Assembly (NCBI RefSeq): GCF_024437655.1
Contig: NZ_JANBVF010000001.1
Location: 62,001 to 126,000 of the forward strand
DNA from: Chitinolyticbacter albus
GTDB lineage: Bacteria > Pseudomonadota > Gammaproteobacteria > Burkholderiales > Chitinibacteraceae
Direction: 5' to 3'
Length of the DNA: 64,000 nucleotides
Position 1 is the stretch's first letter. The number at the start of each line of letters is the position of its first letter. The notes under the pieces were generated by a model. The model saw only the letters and a list, made by a program, of their open reading frames with translations. It ran no database searches and was not told the origin of the DNA. Below, piece by piece: positions 32,778 to 41,670 of the stretch. Made by a program: the position numbers and the translations under genes.

Positions 32778-34982
32778 ATGTTCGACGCCCTTAACGCTGC
32801 GCAGCTGCTTCAAGGGCTGCTGGAAACCCAACACAACCGGCTGCTCACGCTGGCGTTCCCCAAGGATGATGGTCCTGCTGCCACGCTGATCCCCAACCGG
32901 CTCGATGCCGATGAAGGGCTGTCGCGCGATTTCCGCTACGTGGTGGAAGTGCTGTCCGACGACTCGGCCATCGCGCTCAAGGATGTGATGGGCAAGATGG
33001 TCACGCTGGAACTGGTGCGCGAGGATGGCAGCACCCGTTACTTCAACGGCTACGTGTTCGAGTTCCGTTATGTGCGCAATGAAGGCGGCTACGCGGTCTA
33101 CGAGATGTTGCTGTTGCCGTGGCTGGCGTTCCTGCGGCTGCGCCACGACAACTACCTGTTTCACGGCAAGGCACTGCGCGAGCAGACCGAGCTGATCTTT
33201 GCCGATTATCCCGCCTACCTCGACTGGGAAAGCCGTGTCAGTGGTGCCGATCCGGTGATGACCGACGCCTGCCAGTTCGATGAATCCGATTACAACTACC
33301 TGCACCGGCGCTGGGAAGTGCAAGGTTGGCATTACTGGTACGAGCATGCCGCCGACGGCCACCGTCTGATCGTTTCGGACGATTCGACCATGGCGCCGCC
33401 GGTGGCGGGCGCCAACGGGGTGCTGAGCTGGTCCGACGAAGCCCATGGCCTGGATCGGGATGGCATCGCCCAGTTTGCCCAGGTGCGACAGATCGTCTCC
33501 GGCAAGATCGCCTCGGTCAGCTTCGACTTCAAGAACCCCAAGCCGCAGCAAGTGCTCGACAATACGCTGAACCGGCAGGGCGAAGTACCGGAGATCGAGG
33601 TCTACGAATACGCCGGGGCCTACGGCTTCAAGCACCCGGACGACGGCGAGCAGCTGGTGCGCCAGCGGATGGAAGAAATCGAATCCACCGGTAAGCGCTT
33701 TGAAGGCGGCGGCAACCATCGCCAGGTGCAGGCCGGCCACACCTTCACCCTCGGCGGCGCATACGATACCTCGGCCCTCGGCGCCGACCCGCAGGATCGC
33801 GAGTTCCTGATTACCGAAGTGCGCCATACGGTCGAGAACAACTACCTGATGGCAGGCCAGCAACCCGCGCTCTACCGCAGCCAGTTCGCCTGCCAGCGCA
33901 AGACGGTACCGTGGCTACCGGGGCGTGGCTTCAACAGCACCATGCCGCGGATTTATGGCTTGCAGACTGCGCTGGTGGTCGGCCCACCCGGTGAAGAAAT
34001 TTATTGCGACGAGTACGGCCGGGTGCGCGTGCAGTTCCACTGGGACCGAGAAGGCGCTTACGACGAGAAATCCTCCGCCTGGATCCGCGTGGCCACCAGC
34101 TGGTCCGGCCCCAACTTCGGCAGCGTGTCGGTCCCGCGCATCGGCAGCGAAGTGGTGGTGCAGTTTCTCGACGGCAACCCGGATCGCCCGCTGATCACCG
34201 CGATGGTGCCCAACGCCGCCACCATGCCGCCGTGGGAGCTGCCGGCCAACAAGACCCAGAGCGGCCTGCTCAGCCGCTCCAGCCCCGGTGGCGTGTATGA
34301 CAATGCCAACGCCATCCGCTTCGAGGACAAGAAGGGCCAGGAAGAGCTGTGGCTGCACGCCGAGAAAGACCAGCGCGTGGAAGTGGAAAACGACGAATCG
34401 CACTGGGTGGGGCACGACCGCAGCAAGACCGTGGACCACGACGAAACCGTCCATGTGAAGCACGACCGCACCGAGACGGTGGACAACAACGAGACCATCA
34501 CCGTCCACAACAACCGCAGCGAGCGGGTGGACGTGAACGAAACCATCAGCATCGGCGCCAACCGCAGCGAGGATGTGGGTCAGAACGAAACCATCAGCAT
34601 CGGCGTGAACCGCACCAAGTCGGTGGGCGCCAGCGAGAACGTCAGCATCGGCCGCAACCAGAGCGTCACGGTGGGCTTGAACAAGACCGAGACGGTGACC
34701 ATAGCCAAGGCGCTGACGGTGGGTGCCGGTTACGCGGTCACCGTGGGCGGCGCGATGAACACCGCCGTGGGGCTGGCGCAGTTCGAGGAGGTGGGGCTGA
34801 ACAAGACGGTGATGGTGGGCAAGACCCTCAGCATCACCGCGGGCGACGAGATCACCCTGCAGTGCGGCAAGAGCCTGCTGCGGATGGACAAGGCCGGCAA
34901 CATCACCATCACCGGCACCCGATTCGAGTTCGAAGCCTCCGGCCCGGTGCAGATCACCGGCAAGGACATCGACCTGAATTGA
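32778..34982 (+). CDS. vgrG: Type VI secretion tip protein VgrG
   Basis: 734-residue spike protein of the type VI secretion needle. The N-terminal gp27-like part (residues 1 to about 380) contains FNGYVFEFRYVRNEGGYAVY and QFDESDYNYLHRRWE. It is followed by the OB/gp5 domain (DEYGRVRVQFHWDREG, ASWSGPNFGSV-like stretch) and a C-terminal beta-helix with many NETIS/NRSE repeats at about 535-690, ending TGKDIDLN. The ATG at 32778 is used. No extra effector domain is fused at the C-terminus. It heads the adaptor-spike-toxin operon. Confidence 0.95.
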   Translation: MFDALNAAQLLQGLLETQHNRLLTLAFPKDDGPAATLIPNRLDADEGLSRDFRYVVEVLSDDSAIALKDVMGKMVTLELVREDGSTRYFNGYVFEFRYVRNEGGYAVYEMLLLPWLAFLRLRHDNYLFHGKALREQTELIFADYPAYLDWESRVSGADPVMTDACQFDESDYNYLHRRWEVQGWHYWYEHAADGHRLIVSDDSTMAPPVAGANGVLSWSDEAHGLDRDGIAQFAQVRQIVSGKIASVSFDFKNPKPQQVLDNTLNRQGEVPEIEVYEYAGAYGFKHPDDGEQLVRQRMEEIESTGKRFEGGGNHRQVQAGHTFTLGGAYDTSALGADPQDREFLITEVRHTVENNYLMAGQQPALYRSQFACQRKTVPWLPGRGFNSTMPRIYGLQTALVVGPPGEEIYCDEYGRVRVQFHWDREGAYDEKSSAWIRVATSWSGPNFGSVSVPRIGSEVVVQFLDGNPDRPLITAMVPNAATMPPWELPANKTQSGLLSRSSPGGVYDNANAIRFEDKKGQEELWLHAEKDQRVEVENDESHWVGHDRSKTVDHDETVHVKHDRTETVDNNETITVHNNRSERVDVNETISIGANRSEDVGQNETISIGVNRTKSVGASENVSIGRNQSVTVGLNKTETVTIAKALTVGAGYAVTVGGAMNTAVGLAQFEEVGLNKTVMVGKTLSITAGDEITLQCGKSLLRMDKAGNITITGTRFEFEASGPVQITGKDIDLN

Positions 34983-34988
34983 TGCCCG

Positions 34989-36404
34989 ATGGAGTTCCGT
35001 AACCTCACCCCGTTCGATGTGCTGTGCTACAGCGCGCTCGACGTTGCCGACACCGAATACAAAGTGGTGGCCATGAAGGTGGGCTACCGCCTGGTGGCCG
35101 ATGGTCCGGTCGGCCACTATCGCGCCGAAGTCATCGCCGACGAGCCGCTGCCGCTATGCGTCGAAGACACCTTCTTTGGCGTAATGAACCAGAGCAGCGA
35201 ATCGGCCGAGAGTGATCTCGCCCCCTACAAGCCGCGTTGCGACGTTATCCTGCAAGGCCAGGCGCATGCGCCGGCAGGGCGAGCCGTGCGGCAGCTGCCG
35301 GTGCGGCTGCAACTGCGTGCTGCAGATCAGCCCCGCCCCGCCCCCCCTCAACCGCAGTCCTTCAATCCCTTGATGGGTCTGACCGCCCTGCAGCGGCAAC
35401 AGTGGGAAGCCGCTTGCACCTGGGCGCATAGCCACCCCATCGCCGGGCCGGTGTTGCTCGACAAGACGCTGAACGTGACCGGCCCGCGCCAGTTCATCCG
35501 GCGCAGCTTCATTCGCCGCAGCCTGGGCATGCTGGTTCGGGTGGCCAGCCTCAACCTGATCCAGCCCAATCTTTGGAAGCTCACCGCCCCGCAGCGCTTC
35601 ACCACCCAGCCGCTGCGCTACGAATACGCCTACGGTGGGCAGAACCGCATCGAGGCGAACGACCGGCGAGCTGCCAAGCGGATCAAGGCCAAATACCGGC
35701 TCACCCCGGCACAGCGCGCCGACCACCCCGAGCAGGAACAGCCCCCCGTCGCGCACACCGTGTGCGACACCAACCCGGTCGGCATCGGCTTTGCCCAAGC
35801 GTGGTGGCTCAAGGCCAAACGCATCAAGACCCTGCCGGCGCCGCAGATCGAACACCCGCAACACCCGATGAGCGCCAAGCTGTTCTGGCGCGCACTGCGC
35901 GGCAAGCTCAAGCCGGCACAGGCGCAGGCACTGCAACCGCAAGGCTTCGGCCTGATCGGCCGCCCCTGGCTGCCGCGCCGCACGCTTGCCGGCACCTATG
36001 ACCAGCAATGGCTGGACGAGCGCCATCCCCTGCTCCCCGCAGACTTCGATTTTGGCTACTGGAACGCCGCGCCGGTGGACCAGCAGATCGCCTATCCGCC
36101 ACCGGATGCGCATATCGAAGTTGAGCACGCCACCCCTGAGGGCAAGCTCGTCACCCGCTTGCCGGGGCATCGGGCCTTCATCATCACGCGCTTTTTGAAT
36201 GGCGTGATCCTGCCGCTGCCGATGCGCATGGACACGCTGATCATTGATGGCGATGCCCTCACCCTGACCATCACCTGGCGCTTTCATGTGCCGGCCAGTG
36301 CGCCGATCCGGGTGCTGGAAGCCGATTTCGAAATTGATCCCGCTGCGCCACTGATCAAGTGGCAGCCCGCAACCGCAGCGGCCACACAGCCCGAGCTGGG
36401 GTGA
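34989..36404 (+). CDS. DUF2169 protein, T6SS effector adaptor
   Basis: 471-residue protein of the DUF2169 family, which loads PAAR-type effectors onto VgrG. It begins MEFRNLTPFDVLCYSALDVA and has the family core DVILQGQAHAPAGRAVRQLP and YEYAYGG. It starts 6 bp after the vgrG stop and ends 5 bp before the PAAR-like gene, so the genes are one operon. The C-terminal third (about 330-471) is beta-rich with no separate domain recognised. Confidence 0.88.
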   Translation: MEFRNLTPFDVLCYSALDVADTEYKVVAMKVGYRLVADGPVGHYRAEVIADEPLPLCVEDTFFGVMNQSSESAESDLAPYKPRCDVILQGQAHAPAGRAVRQLPVRLQLRAADQPRPAPPQPQSFNPLMGLTALQRQQWEAACTWAHSHPIAGPVLLDKTLNVTGPRQFIRRSFIRRSLGMLVRVASLNLIQPNLWKLTAPQRFTTQPLRYEYAYGGQNRIEANDRRAAKRIKAKYRLTPAQRADHPEQEQPPVAHTVCDTNPVGIGFAQAWWLKAKRIKTLPAPQIEHPQHPMSAKLFWRALRGKLKPAQAQALQPQGFGLIGRPWLPRRTLAGTYDQQWLDERHPLLPADFDFGYWNAAPVDQQIAYPPPDAHIEVEHATPEGKLVTRLPGHRAFIITRFLNGVILPLPMRMDTLIIDGDALTLTITWRFHVPASAPIRVLEADFEIDPAAPLIKWQPATAAATQPELG

Positions 36405-36409
36405 TACCT

Positions 36410-36766
36410 ATGGCAAACAATATAACGGCCCGCAAAAACGGCAGCTGGAAAGTGGTGGGCATGGTGCCGGATGTCTGCAAAACCCCCATGGGCAACAGCA
36501 CCCCACCCATACCCTATCCGGTGATCGCCAATCTGGGCGACGCCGCACAGGTAATCCCGAGTGTGAAGGCCAATTCGGACCCGGTGGTGGTCTACGACAA
36601 GAGCAAGGTGCCCAAGACCATAGGGGATGCTGCCGGCTCAGCCAAAGGCATCAAGAGCGGCACGGTGGGCGCCAATTGCTATCCCAAGGACCACAGCAGC
36701 ACGGTGCGCGCCAAGGGGCGATTCATCATTCGTCACGATGACGAGTGGGAGATGAACGCCCCATGA
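36410..36766 (+). CDS. DUF4150 PAAR-like spike protein
   Basis: 118-residue PAAR-like (DUF4150) protein that caps VgrG. The pattern is MANNITARKNGSWKVVGMVP, then DVCKTPMGNSTPPIPYPVIANL and GTVGANCYPKDHSST. Here it is a separate gene, not fused to the toxin: its TGA overlaps the toxin ATG (36763-36766), so the two are translationally coupled and probably act as one effector unit. Confidence 0.88.
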   Translation: MANNITARKNGSWKVVGMVPDVCKTPMGNSTPPIPYPVIANLGDAAQVIPSVKANSDPVVVYDKSKVPKTIGDAAGSAKGIKSGTVGANCYPKDHSSTVRAKGRFIIRHDDEWEMNAP

Positions 36767-37731
36767 GCAAGAAAGGCAACACCACGGGTAAAACGGTGGG
36801 CCAGCCCGGTGGCGTGCCCACGCCGCTCGATCAGGAAAAACCCACCCTCAAGATCGAAACACCGGAAGAGGCCAGCGTAGGCACCCAGGTGCTCGATGGC
36901 TTGCAAATCGGGCTGGATGTAGTAGGTTTGATCCCGGGTTTCGGTGAGGTTGCCGATCTGGCCAACGCCGGGATCAGCGCCGCCCGTGGCGATTTTATTG
37001 GCGCCGGCTTGTCGCTGGCAGCTGCAATCCCCTTCGTGGGTTGGGGTGCGACGGGCGCCAAGGCCGTGAAGCGCGGCGTGGACGTGGCGGACGCCGCCAA
37101 CGACGCACGCAAGGCCAAGGAAGCGGCTGATGCCGCCGCCAAAGTCGCCAAGGAAAAAGCCGAACGGGAGGCCAGGGAAAAGGCAGAGAAAGAAGCCGCG
37201 GAAGCTGCGGCAAAAGCCGAGAAGGAAGCAGCTGAAACGGCCGCAGGGAAAGGTGGCAAGGGCAAGGATGGCAACAAGACCAAGCCAAAGAAAAAAATGA
37301 AGTGTGGTGAGTACGGGAAGTATGGTGATCTCAAGAAGAAAACGGGAGATGGGAAATTCGATCGGGATCATATTCCGTCGAAGGCCGCATTGAAGGCACG
37401 CGCAGAGGCGCTAAAAGGCGATACTCTCACCAAGGCGGAAAAGACTGCGATTGATAATGCTGCGGATGCAATAGCCATTCCACGACAAGCGCATATAGAC
37501 ATAAGTCCTACATATGGTCAGACCGCGGCAAACGCTGCGAAAGATGCGGGAGATTTGGCTGGCTCCGCCCGTCGCGATGTAGAAGCAATGCTTGGGAAGA
37601 TTGATGAATATGACGCTGACGGTGGGTGCAAAAAGGCATACCAAAAAGCCGCCAAGCGAGTATTGAAAAAGAACAACGCAGAGTTTGACAAGTGGCTGGC
37701 TGATGTTATGAAGACCACCAAGAAAAAATGA
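36763..37731 (+). CDS. T6SS effector with predicted HNH-like nuclease C-terminus
   Basis: 322-residue toxin. The N-terminal part has two hydrophobic Gly-rich segments at about 47-100 (IGLDVVGLIPGFGEVADLAN; GAGLSLAAAIPFVGWGATG), typical of pre-toxin regions. A highly charged Ala/Lys/Glu coiled coil follows at about 110-165. The C-terminal domain (about 179-322) starts KCGEYGKYGDLKKK and contains FDRDHIPSKAAL and IPRQAHIDISPTYGQ. The DxDH and second His suggest a His-metal nuclease of the HNH/EndoVII type (inference). Base composition becomes AT-richer from about 37290, as expected for an exchanged toxin tip. Confidence 0.78.
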   Translation: MSKKGNTTGKTVGQPGGVPTPLDQEKPTLKIETPEEASVGTQVLDGLQIGLDVVGLIPGFGEVADLANAGISAARGDFIGAGLSLAAAIPFVGWGATGAKAVKRGVDVADAANDARKAKEAADAAAKVAKEKAEREAREKAEKEAAEAAAKAEKEAAETAAGKGGKGKDGNKTKPKKKMKCGEYGKYGDLKKKTGDGKFDRDHIPSKAALKARAEALKGDTLTKAEKTAIDNAADAIAIPRQAHIDISPTYGQTAANAAKDAGDLAGSARRDVEAMLGKIDEYDADGGCKKAYQKAAKRVLKKNNAEFDKWLADVMKTTKKK

Positions 37732-37747
37732 CTGAAAGGAAAAACCA

Positions 37748-38209
37748 ATGCTAAATGTGAATGACATCCTCTCCCTGCTTGGCAAGTCGGAAAACGATGA
37801 GCAGGTCAAACAGTTGCTGTCCAAGCTTGGCATTCAATTGCCGCTTGATCGGCTACCGCGTGGCGAAGATCAAGCCAACTACGAGATTGAGAATCAACCG
37901 CTTGAGCTCTGTTTTGTTTCGGCAGACTCCCTGTACCCTGATGACGATAGTTTCAAGGAGGGCGAGTTGGTTCTAAAGACAGTTTTTGTCGAGCATAGAG
38001 GTGACGTTCAAGGCGACGACCCGCTCTTGCCTTTCGGCTTGCGCCTCGATCTGTCGCGCAGTGCGGCTCGAAAAGCATTTGGTTCACCCGCCTGGAGCAG
38101 CCCTGTAATGAATAACGACCGCTGGATTTTTGATGGCGTTAAGACGCTTGTCTGCTTCAATGACGATGAATCCGGGGTGCGCCAGATTGCCTTCAGTCCG
38201 AATGCATGA
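37748..38209 (+). CDS. Candidate immunity protein 1
   Basis: 153-residue acidic cytosolic protein directly after the toxin (16 bp), with AAAGGA 7 bp upstream. It begins VNDILSLLGKSENDEQVKQL. Its central LELCFV and late GSPAWSSPVMNNDRW align with the third candidate (GTPEWSSPV.VIHNDRW). Position and paralogy make it the likely antitoxin of the upstream effector. No named immunity family is claimed. Confidence 0.7.
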   Translation: MLNVNDILSLLGKSENDEQVKQLLSKLGIQLPLDRLPRGEDQANYEIENQPLELCFVSADSLYPDDDSFKEGELVLKTVFVEHRGDVQGDDPLLPFGLRLDLSRSAARKAFGSPAWSSPVMNNDRWIFDGVKTLVCFNDDESGVRQIAFSPNA

Positions 38210-38228
38210 GCTAACCGAGCATTTTTGA

Positions 38229-39185
38229 ATGATACGAGCAGGCGATATTACCGGTCTATTTGGCTCCCTGGTCAGCGCTGACTGCATTGAGGTGCTGTTT
38301 GATTCTCTTCGTACGGCCAACCGACCGTCGTTAACCGGAAGTGATCGGCATGCCTATCACGACTGGGTTCTGGTTCGTCGCAAAGGCATCGAGCTCGGTT
38401 TCGCAGATTCGGAATACCATAATGCAGCACCCCGCGCATGTTGGGGGCGTGGCGACCTTATATTGTCTCAAACCTATTTCTATAGCGGCCTTGGCGACAT
38501 TCAGGCATATGCTGGAGAATTGCCATTGGGCTTGATTTTCAGCGATGGCCGTGATGCAACACGGACCAAGCTGGCCGCTTTTGAATCGTCTCGACACTCT
38601 TATCGCAACGACACTTGGGACGCAGAAGGTTACCGCTTGAGCGTGACCTATACGGCGGATGGGCAAGCCATTGATCGGGTCGCATGTCGACAAATGGCAG
38701 CCCCGATTCTACGGGCACAGGAAATGCAGTGGCCCGAGCTTTCAGCGCTAACTTCTGCGTTTGGTGAAAAACAATCCGATCGAGCATTCGCCTCATTGTG
38801 GGGCGATGTGCTGGACGCTGAAAAATTGCAGGAAGCACAATCTGAGGGAGAAATTGACTTTACGGACACTTTCGGGGCAACCATTAGCCTCGTAGGTGGG
38901 GCATTCCGCTCTATCACCTTGCATCGCAATCGCGATATGGAGTCGGCAGGCTGGGATGGGGCTCTGCCTCAAGGTCTTGATTTTGAGGATGATCCCGAGG
39001 CGCTTTTCCGCAAGATTCCAGACCAGCCAGTCCAGCAATCCGATTCCGCCTTGACGGGCCACGCCGTCTGGCATTTTGCCGACTACACACTGCACGTGCT
39101 CTACAGCAACCTCGATAATCGACTGCTACGCGTCAAGTTAATCGCTCCAGGAACATGGAAATGCATCGCTGATGGAGATGCGTAA
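38229..39185 (+). CDS. Candidate immunity protein 2, two-domain
   Basis: 318-residue protein made of two weakly similar halves. Residues 1 to about 160 (DITGLFGSLVSADCIEVLFD; GIELGFADSEYHN; GELPLGLIFSDGRDATRTKL) and about 170-318 (ELSALTSAFGEKQSDRAF; GALPQGLDFEDDPEALFRKI) both follow the layout of the flanking single-domain immunity candidates. The start ATG at 38229 lacks a clear Shine-Dalgarno. Function as a second immunity protein is inferred. Confidence 0.6.
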   Translation: MIRAGDITGLFGSLVSADCIEVLFDSLRTANRPSLTGSDRHAYHDWVLVRRKGIELGFADSEYHNAAPRACWGRGDLILSQTYFYSGLGDIQAYAGELPLGLIFSDGRDATRTKLAAFESSRHSYRNDTWDAEGYRLSVTYTADGQAIDRVACRQMAAPILRAQEMQWPELSALTSAFGEKQSDRAFASLWGDVLDAEKLQEAQSEGEIDFTDTFGATISLVGGAFRSITLHRNRDMESAGWDGALPQGLDFEDDPEALFRKIPDQPVQQSDSALTGHAVWHFADYTLHVLYSNLDNRLLRVKLIAPGTWKCIADGDA

Positions 39186-39197
39186 AGGATTAATTCT

Positions 39198-39704
39198 TTG
39201 TCTCAGGGCAGAGAAGCAAGTGCGAATAAGGTGAATGCGAATGAAATACTGGCGCCGCTAGGGCAGCCTGTCTCCAATCAAGATATTGTCCAGCTGCTGC
39301 AAGCAGGCTGGCTCATGGGGGCGCGTCCAAAACCGAAGCGCGGTGAAACGGATATCAACATTCACTTGGAGGGCTCCGGCCTTGAACTGGGGTTTTCACT
39401 GGCCGAATCCTTACCGTCGCGCTGGGGTGGTGCCCGTTCGGAAGGGATGCTGATTTTCGACGTCGTGTTCTTTTCACCCACTGGCGCACCCTCGGCGGCC
39501 CTGTGTCGCGATCTGCCTCGCGGCCTGCAGTTCTCGACCTCCCGCTCACAGGCCCGAGCTAGTCTGGGGACGCCGGAATGGAGCAGCCCGGTTGCTGTCA
39601 TCCATAACGACCGCTGGCGCATGGGCGATAGAATGATAACCGTTGATTTTGATGACGACGAAGCGGCCATCGAACAGGTGGTGGTGCAATTGGCAACAGC
39701 TTGA
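39198..39704 (+). CDS. Candidate immunity protein 3 (TTG start)
   Basis: 168-residue paralogue of candidate 1. It reads ANEILAPLGQPVSNQDIVQL, then GLELGFSLAESLPSRWGG and LPRGLQFSTSRSQARASLG and GTPEWSSPV. The start is taken as TTG at 39198 because AAAGGA lies 8 bp upstream; a GTG at 39231 is the alternative. It ends 103 bp before the beta-propeller-like gene. Confidence 0.65.
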   Translation: MSQGREASANKVNANEILAPLGQPVSNQDIVQLLQAGWLMGARPKPKRGETDINIHLEGSGLELGFSLAESLPSRWGGARSEGMLIFDVVFFSPTGAPSAALCRDLPRGLQFSTSRSQARASLGTPEWSSPVAVIHNDRWRMGDRMITVDFDDDEAAIEQVVVQLATA

Positions 39705-39806
39705 ATCTGCAAGCTGGCCTGACCAAGCTGGGGCCGCACTCCGCCGTGGCCGGCGGCGGCGCGGCGACCGAATACGGCGATATCTAAAGAACCAGCACCG
39801 AGGAAA

Positions 39807-41159
39807 ATGGCTGCAGAAATGATTTGCGACAAAGCGCGTTACGAGCAGTTTTTCAAAGGATACACCGTCTACGACTGCGCCATCGGCTACGACAACACGC
39901 GCTATTGCTTCATCCTGGTCGAGACCACCGACTCCCCGCACTGCGATCCGCTGCCTCGCACCCGATTCCTGTTCGCGCGCATGGAACGCCCGATGGAACG
40001 GCGTTTCTATTATCAGGAGGCAGATTATTTCAACTTCACGCGGGTGGCCTTTTCCGATGCGGGTGGCAAGTCGGAGTTCGTGGCGGTGGATATGGGGAGG
40101 CATGTTTTCCGGTATGACGCGCCTGCCGCAAATGTAGAGCAGGACATCCCGCCCCAGATTCCCGATTCCGAATACTGGTGGTCGCCAACCAAGGTGACTC
40201 GGGTTGCCGGGCGGCTGACGGTAGCCGGCACGGCACGGCAGTTACGCATCCGGGCTGGCGCCGATGACTGGCGGCCTTTTTCCACCTCACCGCCCATACC
40301 CGAGCGGCTTGCAAAGGAAGGTAAAGGCGTACTGGAAACTGGTTTTGAGGATGTAGCCGGGTTTGCCGAAGACGATCTCTACGCCGTCGGCGGTACCGGC
40401 GACGTCTGGCATTTCGACGGCAAGGCCTGGCGACAGATCGATTTCCCATCCAACGAATTGCTCTACACCGTGTGCTGCGCCGGTGATAGCAACGTCTACA
40501 TCAGCGGCAATGGCGGCTCGCTGTGGGTGGGGCGCAATGACCGCTGGAAGCGATTGCTGGAAGGCGGCTACAGCCTGCCGTTCAAGGACACGGCGTGGTT
40601 CGCTGGCCGGCTGTGGTGCGGCTCGGACTACGGGTTGTGGGTATTGCAGGACGGCAAGCTGATTACCCCGCCGGATCAGCCACCGGCGGTGCGCAATGCC
40701 TGCGGGGTGATCGACATCAGCCCGGATGGCAAGGTGATGCTGACCGCCAGCCCGCACGGCGCGGTGATCTATGACGGCAAGACCTGGACCCTGCTGTTCT
40801 CTGCGTTCGCTTTTGCCGAACAATCACCGCGCGCCGCAGCGCGGCAGCAACTGGGGCGCGGCCAGGAACGACTGACCGACGACGACGGCATGCAGGCACT
40901 GCTGGACGTGATCGGCAACGACGGCCCCGACGCCGCGCTGGCGGCGCTGGGCCAGCCCGAAACGCTGGATCTGGCCGCACTGCGCGAGCACAGCTGGCTG
41001 TTGCTGGTGAACGCGATCAGCGCCCAGGGCGCCTGGGATGGCTACGACGCGGTAGCCCGGCGCCTGATCGAACTGGGCGCGAACGCGGATGCAGCCGACC
41101 CCGAAACCGGCATGACCGTGCGCGCGATCGCACAGGCGATGAATGTGTCGCTGACATGA
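39807..41159 (+). CDS. Beta-propeller-like protein of the T6SS island, unknown function
   Basis: 450-residue protein without signal peptide. The middle (about 110-330) has repeating GxxxVWHFDGKAW / GSLWVGRNDRWKRL / YGLWVLQDGKLI blades that look like a beta-propeller. The C-terminal part (about 385-450) resembles ankyrin-type helices (AVARRLIELGANADAADPET). Similar proteins occur next to VgrG/PAAR genes and may be immunity or accessory proteins (inference). GAGGAAA lies just before the ATG. Confidence 0.6.
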   Translation: MAAEMICDKARYEQFFKGYTVYDCAIGYDNTRYCFILVETTDSPHCDPLPRTRFLFARMERPMERRFYYQEADYFNFTRVAFSDAGGKSEFVAVDMGRHVFRYDAPAANVEQDIPPQIPDSEYWWSPTKVTRVAGRLTVAGTARQLRIRAGADDWRPFSTSPPIPERLAKEGKGVLETGFEDVAGFAEDDLYAVGGTGDVWHFDGKAWRQIDFPSNELLYTVCCAGDSNVYISGNGGSLWVGRNDRWKRLLEGGYSLPFKDTAWFAGRLWCGSDYGLWVLQDGKLITPPDQPPAVRNACGVIDISPDGKVMLTASPHGAVIYDGKTWTLLFSAFAFAEQSPRAAARQQLGRGQERLTDDDGMQALLDVIGNDGPDAALAALGQPETLDLAALREHSWLLLVNAISAQGAWDGYDAVARRLIELGANADAADPETGMTVRAIAQAMNVSLT

Positions 41160-41199
41160 GGAGCGCCGTTCTTTCGTTGCGCCGCACAGGGGATCAATG

Positions 41200-41670
41200 A
41201 TGCAGGCCGCGATCCCCGCCCACATCGAACCGCTGCTCATCCGCCACGCCGAGGACGCCGCATTCTATTGGGCGCAACTGGACGGCGCGGCGCGGGCATT
41301 CAATCTCTACCCCGAGCGGTACACGCATTTCAACCGCCTGCTCGATGCGCACCTTGAGGGCTTGCTGATCGCCGAGGAGCACGGCGTCGCGCCCGCGCTG
41401 AAGGCACTGGAACGCTGGGGTCAGCCGGGTGAGGCCTTCGTCGCGGCATGGTTGAGCCGCTTTGCGAGGTGCTGGCTGGTGCTCACCCGTGCCAGCGTGC
41501 CATCGAGATCGAAGCAGGCGAGTTTCCAGTCAGTCATCGTCGCGCTCCCCCATCCCCGGCAATACCCCTCTTGCTCCGGCCACGATCCGCCGGAACAGCG
41601 CATCCACCTGAGGTGGCTGGATCTGCCAGGCGTGCCAGTAGAGTGGCACGTCGTGCGGGTTGCCAGGTAA
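41200..41670 (+). pseudogene. TIGR02270-like T6SS-associated gene, truncated after about 87 residues
   Basis: The first 87 residues look like a TIGR02270-family HEAT-type protein often seen in T6SS loci (MQAAIPAHIEPLLIRHAEDA; FNRLLDAHLEGLLIAEEHGV; GEAFVAAWLSR). Beyond about 41460 the frame only reads antisense through a HAD remnant and the end of the argP-type gene, so the natural C-terminus of about 300 residues is lost. AGGGG lies 7 bp before the ATG at 41200. A short product may still be made. Confidence 0.6.
41421..41537 (-). pseudogene. 5' remnant of a HAD-family phosphatase gene
   Basis: The minus strand encodes MTDWKLACFDLDGTLARVST followed by SQHLAKRLN and then unrelated sequence with a stop at 41421. 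DLDGT is HAD motif I with the nucleophile Asp. The rest of the enzyme (about 180-200 residues) is absent. Its ATG (41535-41537) overlaps the end of the LysR-type gene, so it was once the second gene of that operon. Confidence 0.75.

Noticed and set aside
34400-34800. A DNA repeat region inside vgrG
   Set aside because: The repeats are degenerate NETIS/NRSE units of the VgrG C-terminal beta-helix and stay in frame.
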